Below are positions 35,730-43,657 of a stretch of DNA of 55,693 nt, piece by piece. The DNA comes from an uncultured bacterium (lineage in GTDB: Bacteria; Actinomycetota; Coriobacteriia; Coriobacteriales; Coriobacteriaceae), in NCBI GenBank assembly GCA_905215835.1, contig CAJMRR010000001.1:1-55693 (forward strand), read 5' to 3'. Every line of letters begins with the position of its first letter. Position 1 is the first letter of the stretch. A program made the translations under genes and the position numbers. A model generated the notes under the pieces. It saw nothing but the letters and a program-made list of their open reading frames with translations, was not told where the DNA came from and made no database searches.

Positions 35730-37046
35730 TTACTCGGAAGCGGCCTTCTCGGTCTTCCAGCCATCGACGAAGGCGTTCTTGACGCCGTCCCACTTGGTGT
35801 TATCGGCAGCGTAGGCAATCAGAGCCTGCTTGAGGTTCTTCTTCCACTCCTCGGAGGGAATGTAGACGAAGTCCCAAGCGACGGTCTTCTTGCCGTCCTT
35901 GGCCATGGCAACGGCCTGCTGCGAGAAGACGTTGGTAGTCTCCTTGGCGCTCTTGAACGGAGCGGTCAGACCCATCTTGTCGGCGATGATGCTGGTCGGG
36001 GTGTCAGCGGTGACGCACCAATACATGAAGTCCTCGGTGGCCTTCTGGGCATCCTCGGAAGCCTGGGAATTGACGCACCAGTAGTTCTCGCCGCCGGAGC
36101 ACAGGCCCTGGTTCTCCTCGCCGTCAACACCGATGTAGATCGGCATCATGCCAATCTGATCGTCGGTCATGCCGGCCTTGACGAGGTCAGAGTAGGCCCA
36201 AGAGCCGTTCTGGTAGAAGACGGCCTTGCCGGTTGCGAACTCATTGGTGGCGTCGTCGCCGGTCTTGGAAGCAAGCTGCGAAGGATCGCAGGTGGAGTCG
36301 GTGATGTACAGGTCGAAGATCTGCTTGTAGTTGTCGAGGAACTCACCCTTGATCTCGTCGTCCTCCTGGTTGTGCTCCTTCTCAAACTCGTAGTAGAGCG
36401 GCATGTTGGCAAGGTGGGTGGTATAGCGCCAGCTGGAGGAGTCGTCCATGCCGGCGGAAGTGAAGGCACCCTCGACACCAAGCTCGTCCTTGCGGGCCTG
36501 GATGTCATCGGCACAAGCCTTCAGCTTGTCGAAGGAGTTGATGTCCTCGGCCTTGTAGCCAGCCTTCTCGAGCAGCTGCTTGTTGTAGATGATGCCGAAG
36601 CTCTCCTGGACCCAGTCGATGCACACATCCTTGCCGTCGGACTGCAGAGCCAGGGAGTCGTCAATGAGCTCACCGCGGAGCTTGGTATCGGACAGGTCGG
36701 CGCAGTAATCCTTCCAGTTCTTAAGACCGGTGGGGCCGTTGACCTGGAACAGGGTCGGAGCGGAGCTCTTGGACATCTCGGACTTAAGCTTCTCCTCGTA
36801 GGTGTTGGAAGCGGCGGTCACGATCTTGACCTCGACGCCCTTCTCCTTCTTATAGGCCTTGGCGATCTCCTTCCACTCCTTGTCGACCTCGGGCTTGAAT
36901 TGGAGGAAGTAGACCTCGGCAGCGTCACCAGAAGCAGAGGAGCCGGAGCCGGCAGAACCACCGCAACCCACGAGGCCCAGACCAAGAACTGCAGCCGCGG
37001 AACCAGCAAAGCCCAGGAACTGCCTTCTGCTCATTTCGTTCTTCAT
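35730..37046 (-). CDS. Sugar ABC transporter substrate-binding lipoprotein
   Basis: The 438-residue family 1 binding protein has a lipoprotein signal with twin arginines (MSRRQFLGFAGSAAAVLGLG) and lipobox LVGC, then a Ser/Gly linker. The mature part shows EIAKAYKKEKGVEVKIVTA and FATGKAVFYQNGSWAYSDL, as in maltose/oligosaccharide-binding proteins. It heads the ABC operon. Two TTGTTTAAACAA-like operators lie upstream. An alpha-glucoside substrate is inferred from the malQ-glgP and TreR-like context. Confidence 0.9.
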   Translation of the reverse strand: MKNEMSRRQFLGFAGSAAAVLGLGLVGCGGSAGSGSSASGDAAEVYFLQFKPEVDKEWKEIAKAYKKEKGVEVKIVTAASNTYEEKLKSEMSKSSAPTLFQVNGPTGLKNWKDYCADLSDTKLRGELIDDSLALQSDGKDVCIDWVQESFGIIYNKQLLEKAGYKAEDINSFDKLKACADDIQARKDELGVEGAFTSAGMDDSSSWRYTTHLANMPLYYEFEKEHNQEDDEIKGEFLDNYKQIFDLYITDSTCDPSQLASKTGDDATNEFATGKAVFYQNGSWAYSDLVKAGMTDDQIGMMPIYIGVDGEENQGLCSGGENYWCVNSQASEDAQKATEDFMYWCVTADTPTSIIADKMGLTAPFKSAKETTNVFSQQAVAMAKDGKKTVAWDFVYIPSEEWKKNLKQALIAYAADNTKWDGVKNAFVDGWKTEKAASE

Positions 37047-37154
37047 TACAATCCACCCTTTCACACCGTGGCGGCACCCTTTGCCGCCGCCTTCGGAGAT
37101 TGGCTCGGGGACTTTGCCCCTTTTGCTGATTTGAACGATACGCTATTTGGCTAG

Positions 37155-37241
37155 TTGTTTGAACAAGTATTACTAGAGCGGTAGAAAAACTTCGGTGAAC
37201 GGTAATTTCAACTTGATACTTGACAAGTTTTGTATAAACAA
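37155..37241 (-). promoter_or_regulatory. Operator region of the sugar ABC operon
   Basis: TTGTTTGAACAA (37155-37166) and TTGTATAAACAA (37230-37241) are variants of the TTGTTTAAACAA palindrome. Between them is CGGTGAACGGTAATTTC (37193-37209), also found upstream of the PTS/SIS promoters. A TAATAC -10-like hexamer overlaps the first site's edge. The remainder of the 306-bp gap is the terminator of the GntR gene. Confidence 0.6.
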
Positions 37242-37260
37242 TTATTTGTTATCTAATGCA

Positions 37261-37313
37261 GAGAAAACGCCCGGTCAAGCCGATGTACCGTCGGTTTGAC
37301 CGGGCGTTTTCTC
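37261..37313. terminator. Strong two-way terminator after the GntR gene
   Basis: 18-bp perfect arms (37261-37278 and 37296-37313), GAGAAAACGCCCGGTCAA and its complement, with an inner GCCGA/TCGGT stem. On the minus strand TTTTCTC closes the hairpin. Confidence 0.9.
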
Positions 37314-37352
37314 TTTGAGGCCATGAGTCTCGTCAGGCTGCGAGCTAGCCGG

Positions 37353-38072
37353 CTATCGCTTGGAATTGACGCGGTAATGGAAGATCTCGGGGTGTGTGCG
37401 AGTGTGCGTCACCTCAAACAAGATGCCATCCGAGGTGTACGACTGACTCTCCATGACGGCAACGCAGTTGTATTTGCCGAGGTCAAGATAGCTGCAGTCC
37501 TCATCGTTGGCGAGCTCGACACTCACCGTACGACGGCTCGCCATCACTTTGACACCGCGCTTGTGCTCCAGATAGCCGTAAATAGAATCTGCCGCGATCT
37601 CGGGAGTCAGGCCCTTGGCGATCGACGCCAAAAAATAGCCATGGTCCACTTGGCGCGCGTTGCCGTTGAGGCTTCGGACACGCACTACGCGAATCAGCTC
37701 CTCGCCCACCTTAAAGCCCAGGCGACGAGAGAGCTGCTCGGTGCAAATCAAATGGTCAAAGGACTTAACGTCCGTCGATGCAACGGCATTGTTGCGTTTT
37801 GCGAACTCGCCAAACGACTCAACCTCTTCGAGTGCGCCCAACATGTCGGTTTCGCCCTTAAGCCAAATAACGCGCACGCCCTTGCCGTGTATGGGCTGCA
37901 CAAACATCCCGTCGGCCAGCATACCCAAGGCGCGGCGGACGGTATTGCGAGTGCATCCGAACTCCGCGGTCAGCTCGGCTTCGGTTGGCAGCATCTCTTG
38001 AAACGCATAGGTCCCATTAATGATGCGCGAGCGTATTTCTCGGTAGATTCCTTCGTATATCGCTTTTGGCAT
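37353..38072 (-). CDS. GntR/HutC-family regulator resembling TreR
   Basis: The 239-residue protein has a winged helix (YREIRSRIINGTYAF, then LPTEAELTAEFGCTRNTVRRAL) and a UTRA domain. ADSIYGYLEHKRG and the following VELANDEDCSYLDL region recall B. subtilis TreR, which senses trehalose 6-phosphate. GAGGTGAAAC lies before the ATG. A TTGTTTAAACC site lies 55 bp upstream of its start, suggesting autoregulation, and matching sites lie at the ABC, PTS-HAD and malQ promoters. Confidence 0.88.
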   Translation of the reverse strand: MPKAIYEGIYREIRSRIINGTYAFQEMLPTEAELTAEFGCTRNTVRRALGMLADGMFVQPIHGKGVRVIWLKGETDMLGALEEVESFGEFAKRNNAVASTDVKSFDHLICTEQLSRRLGFKVGEELIRVVRVRSLNGNARQVDHGYFLASIAKGLTPEIAADSIYGYLEHKRGVKVMASRRTVSVELANDEDCSYLDLGKYNCVAVMESQSYTSDGILFEVTHTRTHPEIFHYRVNSKR

Positions 38073-38126
38073 TGTTTCACCTCTACATTATTCATTTCCG
38101 GCTAGGCACGATAGCATTTCTTAAAG

Positions 38127-38137
38127 TTGTTTAAACC
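38127..38137 (-). promoter_or_regulatory. TTGTTTAAACC operator of the TreR-like gene
   Basis: An 11-bp match to the TTGTTTAAACAA palindrome, 55 bp upstream of the regulator start. Confidence 0.55.
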
Positions 38138-38235
38138 GAATATCGGTAAAGCGACAGGATTTAACCGTTGACGGTTTCTGTCATGCCCAAATCGGTTTCG
38201 CTCAAAACTGCCGGTACGACAATCGTCTGGTCCTC

Positions 38236-38259
38236 TACAATGAATCCATTGTTTAAACG
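38236..38259 (+). promoter_or_regulatory. -10 element and TTGTTTAAACG operator of the PTS-HAD gene
   Basis: TACAAT (38236-38241) is followed 7 bp later by TTGTTTAAACG (38249-38259), which would cover the first transcribed bases and so act as a repressor site. Confidence 0.55.
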
Positions 38260-38301
38260 TTTCCCCACGCGCAACGCGCCTCGATATTCGGAAGGCAGAA
38301 C

Positions 38302-40752
38302 ATGCTGCAAAAAATCCAACGCTTTGGCGGGGCAATGTTCGCGCCCGCCATGCTGTTTTCTATATCAGGCCTCATGGTCGGCGTCTCCGCTCTCGCAACG
38401 ACTGCGGACATCGTCGGCGATCTCGCCGTATACGGAACCCCTTGGTACGTTTTCTGGGCTATCATCCAGCGCGGCTCGTGGACGGTCTTTAAACGCCTCC
38501 CGCTCCTTTTTGCCGTAGCGCTGCCCATCGGTCTTGCCCAAAAACAACCGGCTCGTTGCTGCCTCGAGGCTCTCGTCGCCTATTTTGCCTACTGCTTCTT
38601 TTTGAGCGAGATCATTAAGCTGAGCGGAGACAACCTTGGACTTGAGTACCCGTCATCTTTGACCTCCGCCAGCGGTATCACCGTCATCGACGGCATCAAG
38701 ACGCTCGACACCGGCATTATCGGCCCGCTGGCGGTATCGGCAACCGTCGTCGCCATCCATGACCGCTTCTACGATGCCAAAATTCCCGATTGGCTCGGCA
38801 CCTTCTCGGGCTCCTCGCTGGTCTACCTCATCAGCTTTTTTGCCGTGTTTGCCCTTGCCGCTATCTCGGCCGCCATCGTGCCCTACGTATACGATGTAAC
38901 TGATACGCTGCGTCACGCGCTTGCAGGCGTCGGTCCCTTTGGCGTGGGCATCTTTGTCTTTTTAGAACGAGCACTCGAGCCCTTTGGCCTGCACCACCTG
39001 CTCTACATGCCGATCTACTACGACAACCTGGTCATTAACGACGGCATCTACGCCACGTGGAGCAGTTTGCTCCCCATCCTCTCCCATAGCACGCGCCCCC
39101 TTAATGAACTTGCGCCGTGGGCCGGTTTTACCGCCACCGGCTGGGTCAAGCTCTTTGGCCTTCCTGCCATCGCAGCTGCGTTCTACTCCACCGCAAAACC
39201 CGAGCGCCGCGCCGGCCTCAGGGTCATCCTTGCTCCCGCCATCATCGTCTCGGTGGTTTGCGGCGTTACCGAGCCACTCGAGTTTCTCTTTATGTTCACC
39301 CACCCCGGGCTCTTTTTGCTCTACGCCGTCTTATCGTCTTGCCTTGCCACAACCATGAATCTCTTTGGCATCGTCGGCATCTTCTCGGGCGGCCTCATGG
39401 AGATGGCAGCCTTCAACTTTATTCCGCTCATGCGCATGCATGCCGGTGCCTATCTTTTGGCGCTCGGTATCGGCCTTGCCTTTAGCCTCATCTTTTTTGT
39501 GAGTTTTCGAGCACTCATCTTGATCTATGACCTTAAGACGCCGGGCCGCGAGGATCATGTCGCCAATCGCGCGGCAATCGATCGTTTAACGGAAAGCGGC
39601 TTTGCCAAAGAGCAATCTCCCAATGACGAGGTCAATAGTCAATCCGATCAAGATCACGTCCTCGCTGAGCGGGTAATTCAGCTTTTAGGTGGCGTTGGCA
39701 ATATTGCGGGCGCAACCAACTGCGCCACGCGCCTGCGCGTCGAGGTCGCAGACCCTTCCATCGTTGCAGATAACGCGTCGTTTGTCGCGGCGGGCGCCAA
39801 GGGCCTCATCATTACGGGCAAGACCGCCCAGGTGGTCATCGGCATCTCCGTTCCCCGCGTTAAAGAGCATTTTGACCAGATCATGGGCCTCGAGCCGGGA
39901 TTTGTGCCCACCGCCTCGGCCTCCCCTGTCGCCAGCCCAACCCACAAGCACGGCGATATCTGCTTCTTCGATATCGACGGAACGCTCGCCTGGCAAGACC
40001 CCAGGCTCGCCCAAGACCTTCCCGAAGACGAGCGGGACCTCTCCCCCTATCCCAACGAGGCGGTTTCGCAGGCAATCCGCGAGTTTGTCGCCAACGGCAA
40101 CATGGCCTTTATCTGCACGGGACGCACCCTGAGCTGCATCCACCCCAAACTTCTTGAGCTGCCCTGGACCGGCATCGTCTGTCTTGCGGGCGGTTACGCC
40201 GAGATCAACGGACACGCAATTCGCGATCTGTCGATGACGCCCAGTATGCTGCAGCGTCTTGCCCCCTACCTTGAGCAATCGAGCGAGGTCATCCGCTTTG
40301 AGGGCCTCAACGGCGTCGTGCGCATGAGTGCCGATGCCCCCGATGCTCCCGGATACGCGCGCACCCTGGGCGACGCAGTCACGCAGCTGCAACATTACAG
40401 TGTCTACAAGATCTTGATGTCTACACCGCTCGCCAACCACATCGCTCAAGATAAGGCACTTGAGCCGCTGCTGTGCTTTAACGAGCTCGAACTCGAGGTA
40501 ACCGAAATCTCGCCCCGCGAATGCACGAAGCGCGGGGGCATCCAGTCTGTACTCGACGCCCTCGATCCCCACCACGGAACCGTATACGGCATTGGCGACG
40601 CCAGCAATGACGTCTCGCTGATGAACGCCGTCGATGTCGGCATTGCGATGGGCAACGCACCAGACTATCTCAAAAAGCGCGCCGACTACATCACCGACTC
40701 GGTCGACAAAGATGGCGTCGTCAAGGCGCTCGAGCACTTTAGGCTTATATAA
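38302..40752 (+). CDS. PTS glucoside-family EIIC-EIIB fused to a Cof-type HAD phosphatase
   Basis: The 816-residue protein combines three modules. Residues 1-415 are a MalX/alpha-glucoside-type EIIC (many membrane spans; GVTEPLEFLFMF). Residues about 450-530 are EIIB with the phospho-Cys474 in GATNCATRLRVEV. Residues about 550-816 are a HAD hydrolase of the Cof type, with DxD nucleophiles Asp557/Asp559 in FFDIDGTLAW and the C-terminal YGIGDASNDVSLMNAVDVGIAMGN (broken here: GIGDASNDVSLMNA is motif IV). No EIIA domain is present. A GGAAGG precedes the ATG. The fusion suggests that sugar is phosphorylated on entry and then dephosphorylated by the same protein. The substrate may be maltose or trehalose, judged by the TreR-like regulator and malQ/glgP. 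Confidence 0.88.
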   Translation: MLQKIQRFGGAMFAPAMLFSISGLMVGVSALATTADIVGDLAVYGTPWYVFWAIIQRGSWTVFKRLPLLFAVALPIGLAQKQPARCCLEALVAYFAYCFFLSEIIKLSGDNLGLEYPSSLTSASGITVIDGIKTLDTGIIGPLAVSATVVAIHDRFYDAKIPDWLGTFSGSSLVYLISFFAVFALAAISAAIVPYVYDVTDTLRHALAGVGPFGVGIFVFLERALEPFGLHHLLYMPIYYDNLVINDGIYATWSSLLPILSHSTRPLNELAPWAGFTATGWVKLFGLPAIAAAFYSTAKPERRAGLRVILAPAIIVSVVCGVTEPLEFLFMFTHPGLFLLYAVLSSCLATTMNLFGIVGIFSGGLMEMAAFNFIPLMRMHAGAYLLALGIGLAFSLIFFVSFRALILIYDLKTPGREDHVANRAAIDRLTESGFAKEQSPNDEVNSQSDQDHVLAERVIQLLGGVGNIAGATNCATRLRVEVADPSIVADNASFVAAGAKGLIITGKTAQVVIGISVPRVKEHFDQIMGLEPGFVPTASASPVASPTHKHGDICFFDIDGTLAWQDPRLAQDLPEDERDLSPYPNEAVSQAIREFVANGNMAFICTGRTLSCIHPKLLELPWTGIVCLAGGYAEINGHAIRDLSMTPSMLQRLAPYLEQSSEVIRFEGLNGVVRMSADAPDAPGYARTLGDAVTQLQHYSVYKILMSTPLANHIAQDKALEPLLCFNELELEVTEISPRECTKRGGIQSVLDALDPHHGTVYGIGDASNDVSLMNAVDVGIAMGNAPDYLKKRADYITDSVDKDGVVKALEHFRLI

Positions 40753-40865
40753 GCAGCCGGCACGCGCACGCGTCCCGTTTCCCCAAATCGCCAAAACAGA
40801 CGCGCCGGCAACTCCAATGTGGCAATATGGTATCTGCACACCGCAACGATGTAACCCAAGAAAGA

Positions 40866-41891
40866 ATGCGAGAACCCGTGTCCAGTCCGTTTACCAGCTT
40901 TTTAGCCCAACACTTTGACCAGATTAACGACTATCTGGCCACGTTCTTTGACGGACAGGCGACCTCTGCCGATATCGAGCGCTACCTGTACGCGCCGCTC
41001 TCGGCTTTTACGGCCAACGCCGGCAAGCGCCACCGCCCGCTTATCTGCATGCTCGCCGCAACCGCAGTGGGCGGCAGCTTTGAGAGCGCCCGCAGCGCCG
41101 CGGCAGCTATCGAGCATTTCCAGTCGGGCGCGCTGATCCACGACGACATCGCCGACAACGGACAGCTTCGTCGAGGCAAGCCCTGTATGCACCTTACCGA
41201 GGGCACGGGCCTTGCCATCAATTGTGGCGACCTGGCGCTCACCATGGTCACCAAGACGGTTCTCGACGACCCTACGCTGGAGTCCGACGTGAAGCTGCGC
41301 GTGCTCCACGAGCTTACCGAGATGATCGTCCGCACCATTGAGGGTCAAGCACTCGACCTGGGTTGGGTCCGTGACGGGCGCTTTGATATCTCGGTTGATG
41401 ACTACCTGGACATGGCGACGCACAAGACCGCGTTTTACAGCGGAGCCACGCCGCTTGCCGCCGGAGCCATTATCGGCGGCGGCAGCGATGAGCAAATCGA
41501 AGCGCTGCGCGCCTTTGGCCTACACACAGGCCTTGCCTTTCAGATTCAGGACGACCTGCTCAACCTTGTCGGCACTAAGGAAGCCGCCAACAAGGACTTC
41601 CGCACCGACATCACCGAGGGCAAGCGCACGCTTGTCGCCGTACACGCCCTGTCAGACGAGCGTTATCACGACGAGGTCGAGGCGATTCTTTCCTCGGGCA
41701 CCGATGATCCCGCGCAGCTCGCACGCGCCGTGGAGATCTTCCAGGAGACCGGCTCTATCGATTACGCCCACACTTACGCGCTCGACCTGACCGCCAAAGC
41801 CAAGGCCGCTATCGAGGACGTTGAGCTTGATTCGCACGCACGCGAACTGTTCCTCTCCATGGCAGATTTCTTTGTGGAGCGACTCAACTAG
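40866..41891 (+). CDS. Polyprenyl diphosphate synthase (FPP/GGPP synthase family)
   Basis: The 341-residue trans-prenyltransferase builds linear isoprenoid chains. The first Asp-rich region is LIHDDIADNGQLRRGKP; the second is FQIQDDLLNLVGTKEAANKD (DDxxN rather than DDxxD, as in some GGPP synthases). KTAFYSGATPLAAGA and EGKRTLVAVHAL are also typical. It may make the precursor of undecaprenyl or menaquinone side chains. The start at 40866 follows AAGAAAGA; an earlier ATG lacks a ribosome site. Confidence 0.9.
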   Translation: MREPVSSPFTSFLAQHFDQINDYLATFFDGQATSADIERYLYAPLSAFTANAGKRHRPLICMLAATAVGGSFESARSAAAAIEHFQSGALIHDDIADNGQLRRGKPCMHLTEGTGLAINCGDLALTMVTKTVLDDPTLESDVKLRVLHELTEMIVRTIEGQALDLGWVRDGRFDISVDDYLDMATHKTAFYSGATPLAAGAIIGGGSDEQIEALRAFGLHTGLAFQIQDDLLNLVGTKEAANKDFRTDITEGKRTLVAVHALSDERYHDEVEAILSSGTDDPAQLARAVEIFQETGSIDYAHTYALDLTAKAKAAIEDVELDSHARELFLSMADFFVERLN

Positions 41892-42029
41892 CGGGGGTTG
41901 CAAAACCTGTCGGCAGCGCATTTGGGTACAAGTTGCTACACTGTTGAATGTATGTTTATGCATCCCTTTGCGTCGTCTATCCGACAGGCGCTCAAATAGT
42001 ACGAATGATACGCCGAAAGGGGTTCGTTC

Positions 42030-42935
42030 ATGGAACCTATTACAACGGGCATGCAGGGAGCAGCCGTCGAGGACGTGCAGTCTCGTCTCCTGCAGCTCGG
42101 CTACACGATTGATGCCACTGAGGTCGCCGACAAGCACTTTGGTGCTACCACCGAGCAGGCCGTTAGCACCTTTAGGCTCGACAGCGGTCTTGCCGCCGGT
42201 CACGCCGTCGATATCCCCTGTTGGAGTGCCCTGGTCGACGCTTCGTATAAGCTGGGCGACCGCACCCTCTACCTGCGTATGCCCAATTTCCATGGCGCCG
42301 ACGTGCAGGCCCTGCAGAAGGCGCTCAACGTTTTGGGCTTTGCCTGCGGCGAGGACGATGGCTACTTTGGCCCGCACACCGAGGCGGCCCTTCAGCAGTT
42401 CCAGGAAAACGTCGGTCTGTTTGCCGACGGTATGGCTTTCCAGGATACCTACGCCTATATCAACCGCCTGCATCACGTGTGGGAGGGCAAGCCCTCGGTC
42501 ACCGAAGCCGAGTCCCGTATCGGTTTTGCTCGCGCCGCCAACGTGCTCGAGCGCTTCCAGATTGCCGTTATCGGCGAGGACCCCATCGCACGCAGCGTTG
42601 CGTCGCGCATGTGGAATATCGCCACGGCAACGACCGACAACAGCGGCATGATGCTCTGCGACTCCGAGGTCCCAACCGACGTTGACCTGGTGCTCGAGAT
42701 CGCAAGCGACGAGCTGCCCGCCGACGCCGCACCGCGCGCCACGATTGCCCTCGCCGAGTGCCACAACCTGGCCCAGCGCATCCGCACCGCCAATGTCGCC
42801 GCGCAGCAGAAGCCGGCTCGCATTCGCATTGAGCTCACGGGCATGACGCGCTACAACGGCACCTTCACGGCCAGCGACGCGCAGACACTCGCCGTACGCC
42901 TACTCGACGGCGTTTGCGATGCCCTCGCAGATTAG
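42030..42935 (+). CDS. Protein with two peptidoglycan-binding (PG_binding_1) domains
   Basis: The 301-residue protein has two PG_binding_1 repeats: residues about 4-72 (GMQGAAVEDVQSRLLQLGY, FGATTEQAVSTFR) and about 80-145 (GADVQALQKALNVLGF, FGPHTEAALQQFQ). The C-terminal 150 residues are not recognised; their spacing loosely recalls a degenerate N-acetylmuramoyl-L-alanine amidase, without clear zinc ligands. There is no signal peptide or membrane segment, which is odd for a wall-binding protein. GAAAGGGG precedes the ATG. Confidence 0.8.
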   Translation: MEPITTGMQGAAVEDVQSRLLQLGYTIDATEVADKHFGATTEQAVSTFRLDSGLAAGHAVDIPCWSALVDASYKLGDRTLYLRMPNFHGADVQALQKALNVLGFACGEDDGYFGPHTEAALQQFQENVGLFADGMAFQDTYAYINRLHHVWEGKPSVTEAESRIGFARAANVLERFQIAVIGEDPIARSVASRMWNIATATTDNSGMMLCDSEVPTDVDLVLEIASDELPADAAPRATIALAECHNLAQRIRTANVAAQQKPARIRIELTGMTRYNGTFTASDAQTLAVRLLDGVCDALAD

Positions 42936-42973
42936 GTAAACTAAACGAGTTGCTTTTGGGCAACACCACACAT

Positions 42974-43045
42974 TGGGACGTAGTTCAACGGTAGAACTCC
43001 GGTTTTTGGTGCCGGCTGTTGGGGGTTCGAATCCCTCCGTCCCAG
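42974..43045 (+). tRNA. tRNA-Gln (UUG anticodon)
   Basis: The 72-nt gene folds as a cloverleaf: acceptor TGGGACG/CGTCCCA, a D arm, anticodon stem CCGGT/GCCGG with loop TTTTGGT (anticodon TTG, reads CAA), and T arm GGGGGTTCGAATCCCTC. The discriminator is G; CCA is not fully encoded. A terminator follows at 43060-43095. Confidence 0.93.
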
Positions 43046-43318
43046 CCCTTAAGAACACAGCGCTCCAGGCCCTTATGAACCTGGAGCGCTTTCTTGTGGG
43101 CAAGCGGAGGAATTCGAACCCGCAAGGGTGCGGAGCTAAGGAAACGCGAAGCGTTTTCCAGCGCAGCACGCAAGGAGCGAAGCGACGCAGCGGCACGCGG
43201 CCGCCGACCAGGCGGACGCGAAACCCCTCCGTCCCAGCCAAGGTAACTAAGCGCCCTGGGCTTTCATCAGCCCGGGGCGCTTTCTTGTAGGCAAGCGGAG
43301 GGATTCGAACCCGCAAGG
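43033..43318. repeat. Degenerate tandem duplication of the tRNA 3' end, terminator and a T-arm-like tail
   Basis: CCCTCCGTCCCAGCC occurs at 43033-43047 (in the tRNA) and again at 43225-43239. Each is followed by a GCGCyC...GRGCGC-TTTCTT hairpin (43060-43095, 43251-43286) and by CAAGCGGAGGrATTCGAAC (43101, 43292). The period is about 191 bp. The last word read on the minus strand contains GGGTTCGAATCCC, like a T arm. The second copy lacks the 5' two thirds of a tRNA. Confidence 0.8.
43060..43095 (+). terminator. Terminator of tRNA-Gln
   Basis: 10-bp stem GCGCTCCAGG/CCTGGAGCGC followed by TTTCTT. Confidence 0.9.
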
Positions 43319-43324
43319 CAACAC

Positions 43325-43419
43325 AACTTCTCGTCCAGCACGAGAAGTTTCAGCCATATCTTCTCGTTCTACACGAGAAGATAAAGGTAGATTTTCAGGC
43401 ATGTCCCAAAAATCTACCT
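43325..43419. repeat. Three successive small hairpins
   Basis: AACTTCTCGT/ACGAGAAGTT (43325-43349), TATCTTCTCGT/ACGAGAAGATA (43357-43383) and AGGTAGATTTT/AAAATCTACCT (43385-43419) follow each other. The first two share the stem CTTCTCGT/ACGAGAAG with 5-nt loops. They lie in the 612-bp gap between tRNA-Gln and the Toprim gene. Confidence 0.7.
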
Positions 43420-43521
43420 CCAAAAGATAAGCGCCCCAGGCCCATTAAGACCAAGGGCGCCTTACATCTAGAAAATATCAGCCCAGTTCCGAAAAGCGAG
43501 CCGCTTGCGACAACCAAGTGC

Positions 43522-43654
43522 CGCGTGGCCCCGGCGGGCCGGGCATTAAGTTTGTCGCGAGTTCCGCACGCAAAGAAGGCCACTTAATGTGGCCTTCGTC
43601 TTGCGCAGGACTGTAGAGCAGCAAACTTAATGCCCGGCCCGCCGGGGCCACGCG
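43522..43654. repeat. Structured element copy 2 (variable arms, conserved core)
   Basis: Perfect 32-bp outer arms (43522-43553 and 43623-43654) enclose a 69-nt core with the inner hairpin GAAGGCCAC-TTAAT-GTGGCCTTC (43575-43597). The right arm ends 3 bp after the stop codon of the Toprim gene. Confidence 0.95.
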
Positions 43655-43657
43655 TCC

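Noticed and set aside
43101..43127. A second tRNA on the minus strand
   Set aside because: Only a T-arm-like word is present; no D arm, anticodon arm or matching acceptor strand can be drawn.
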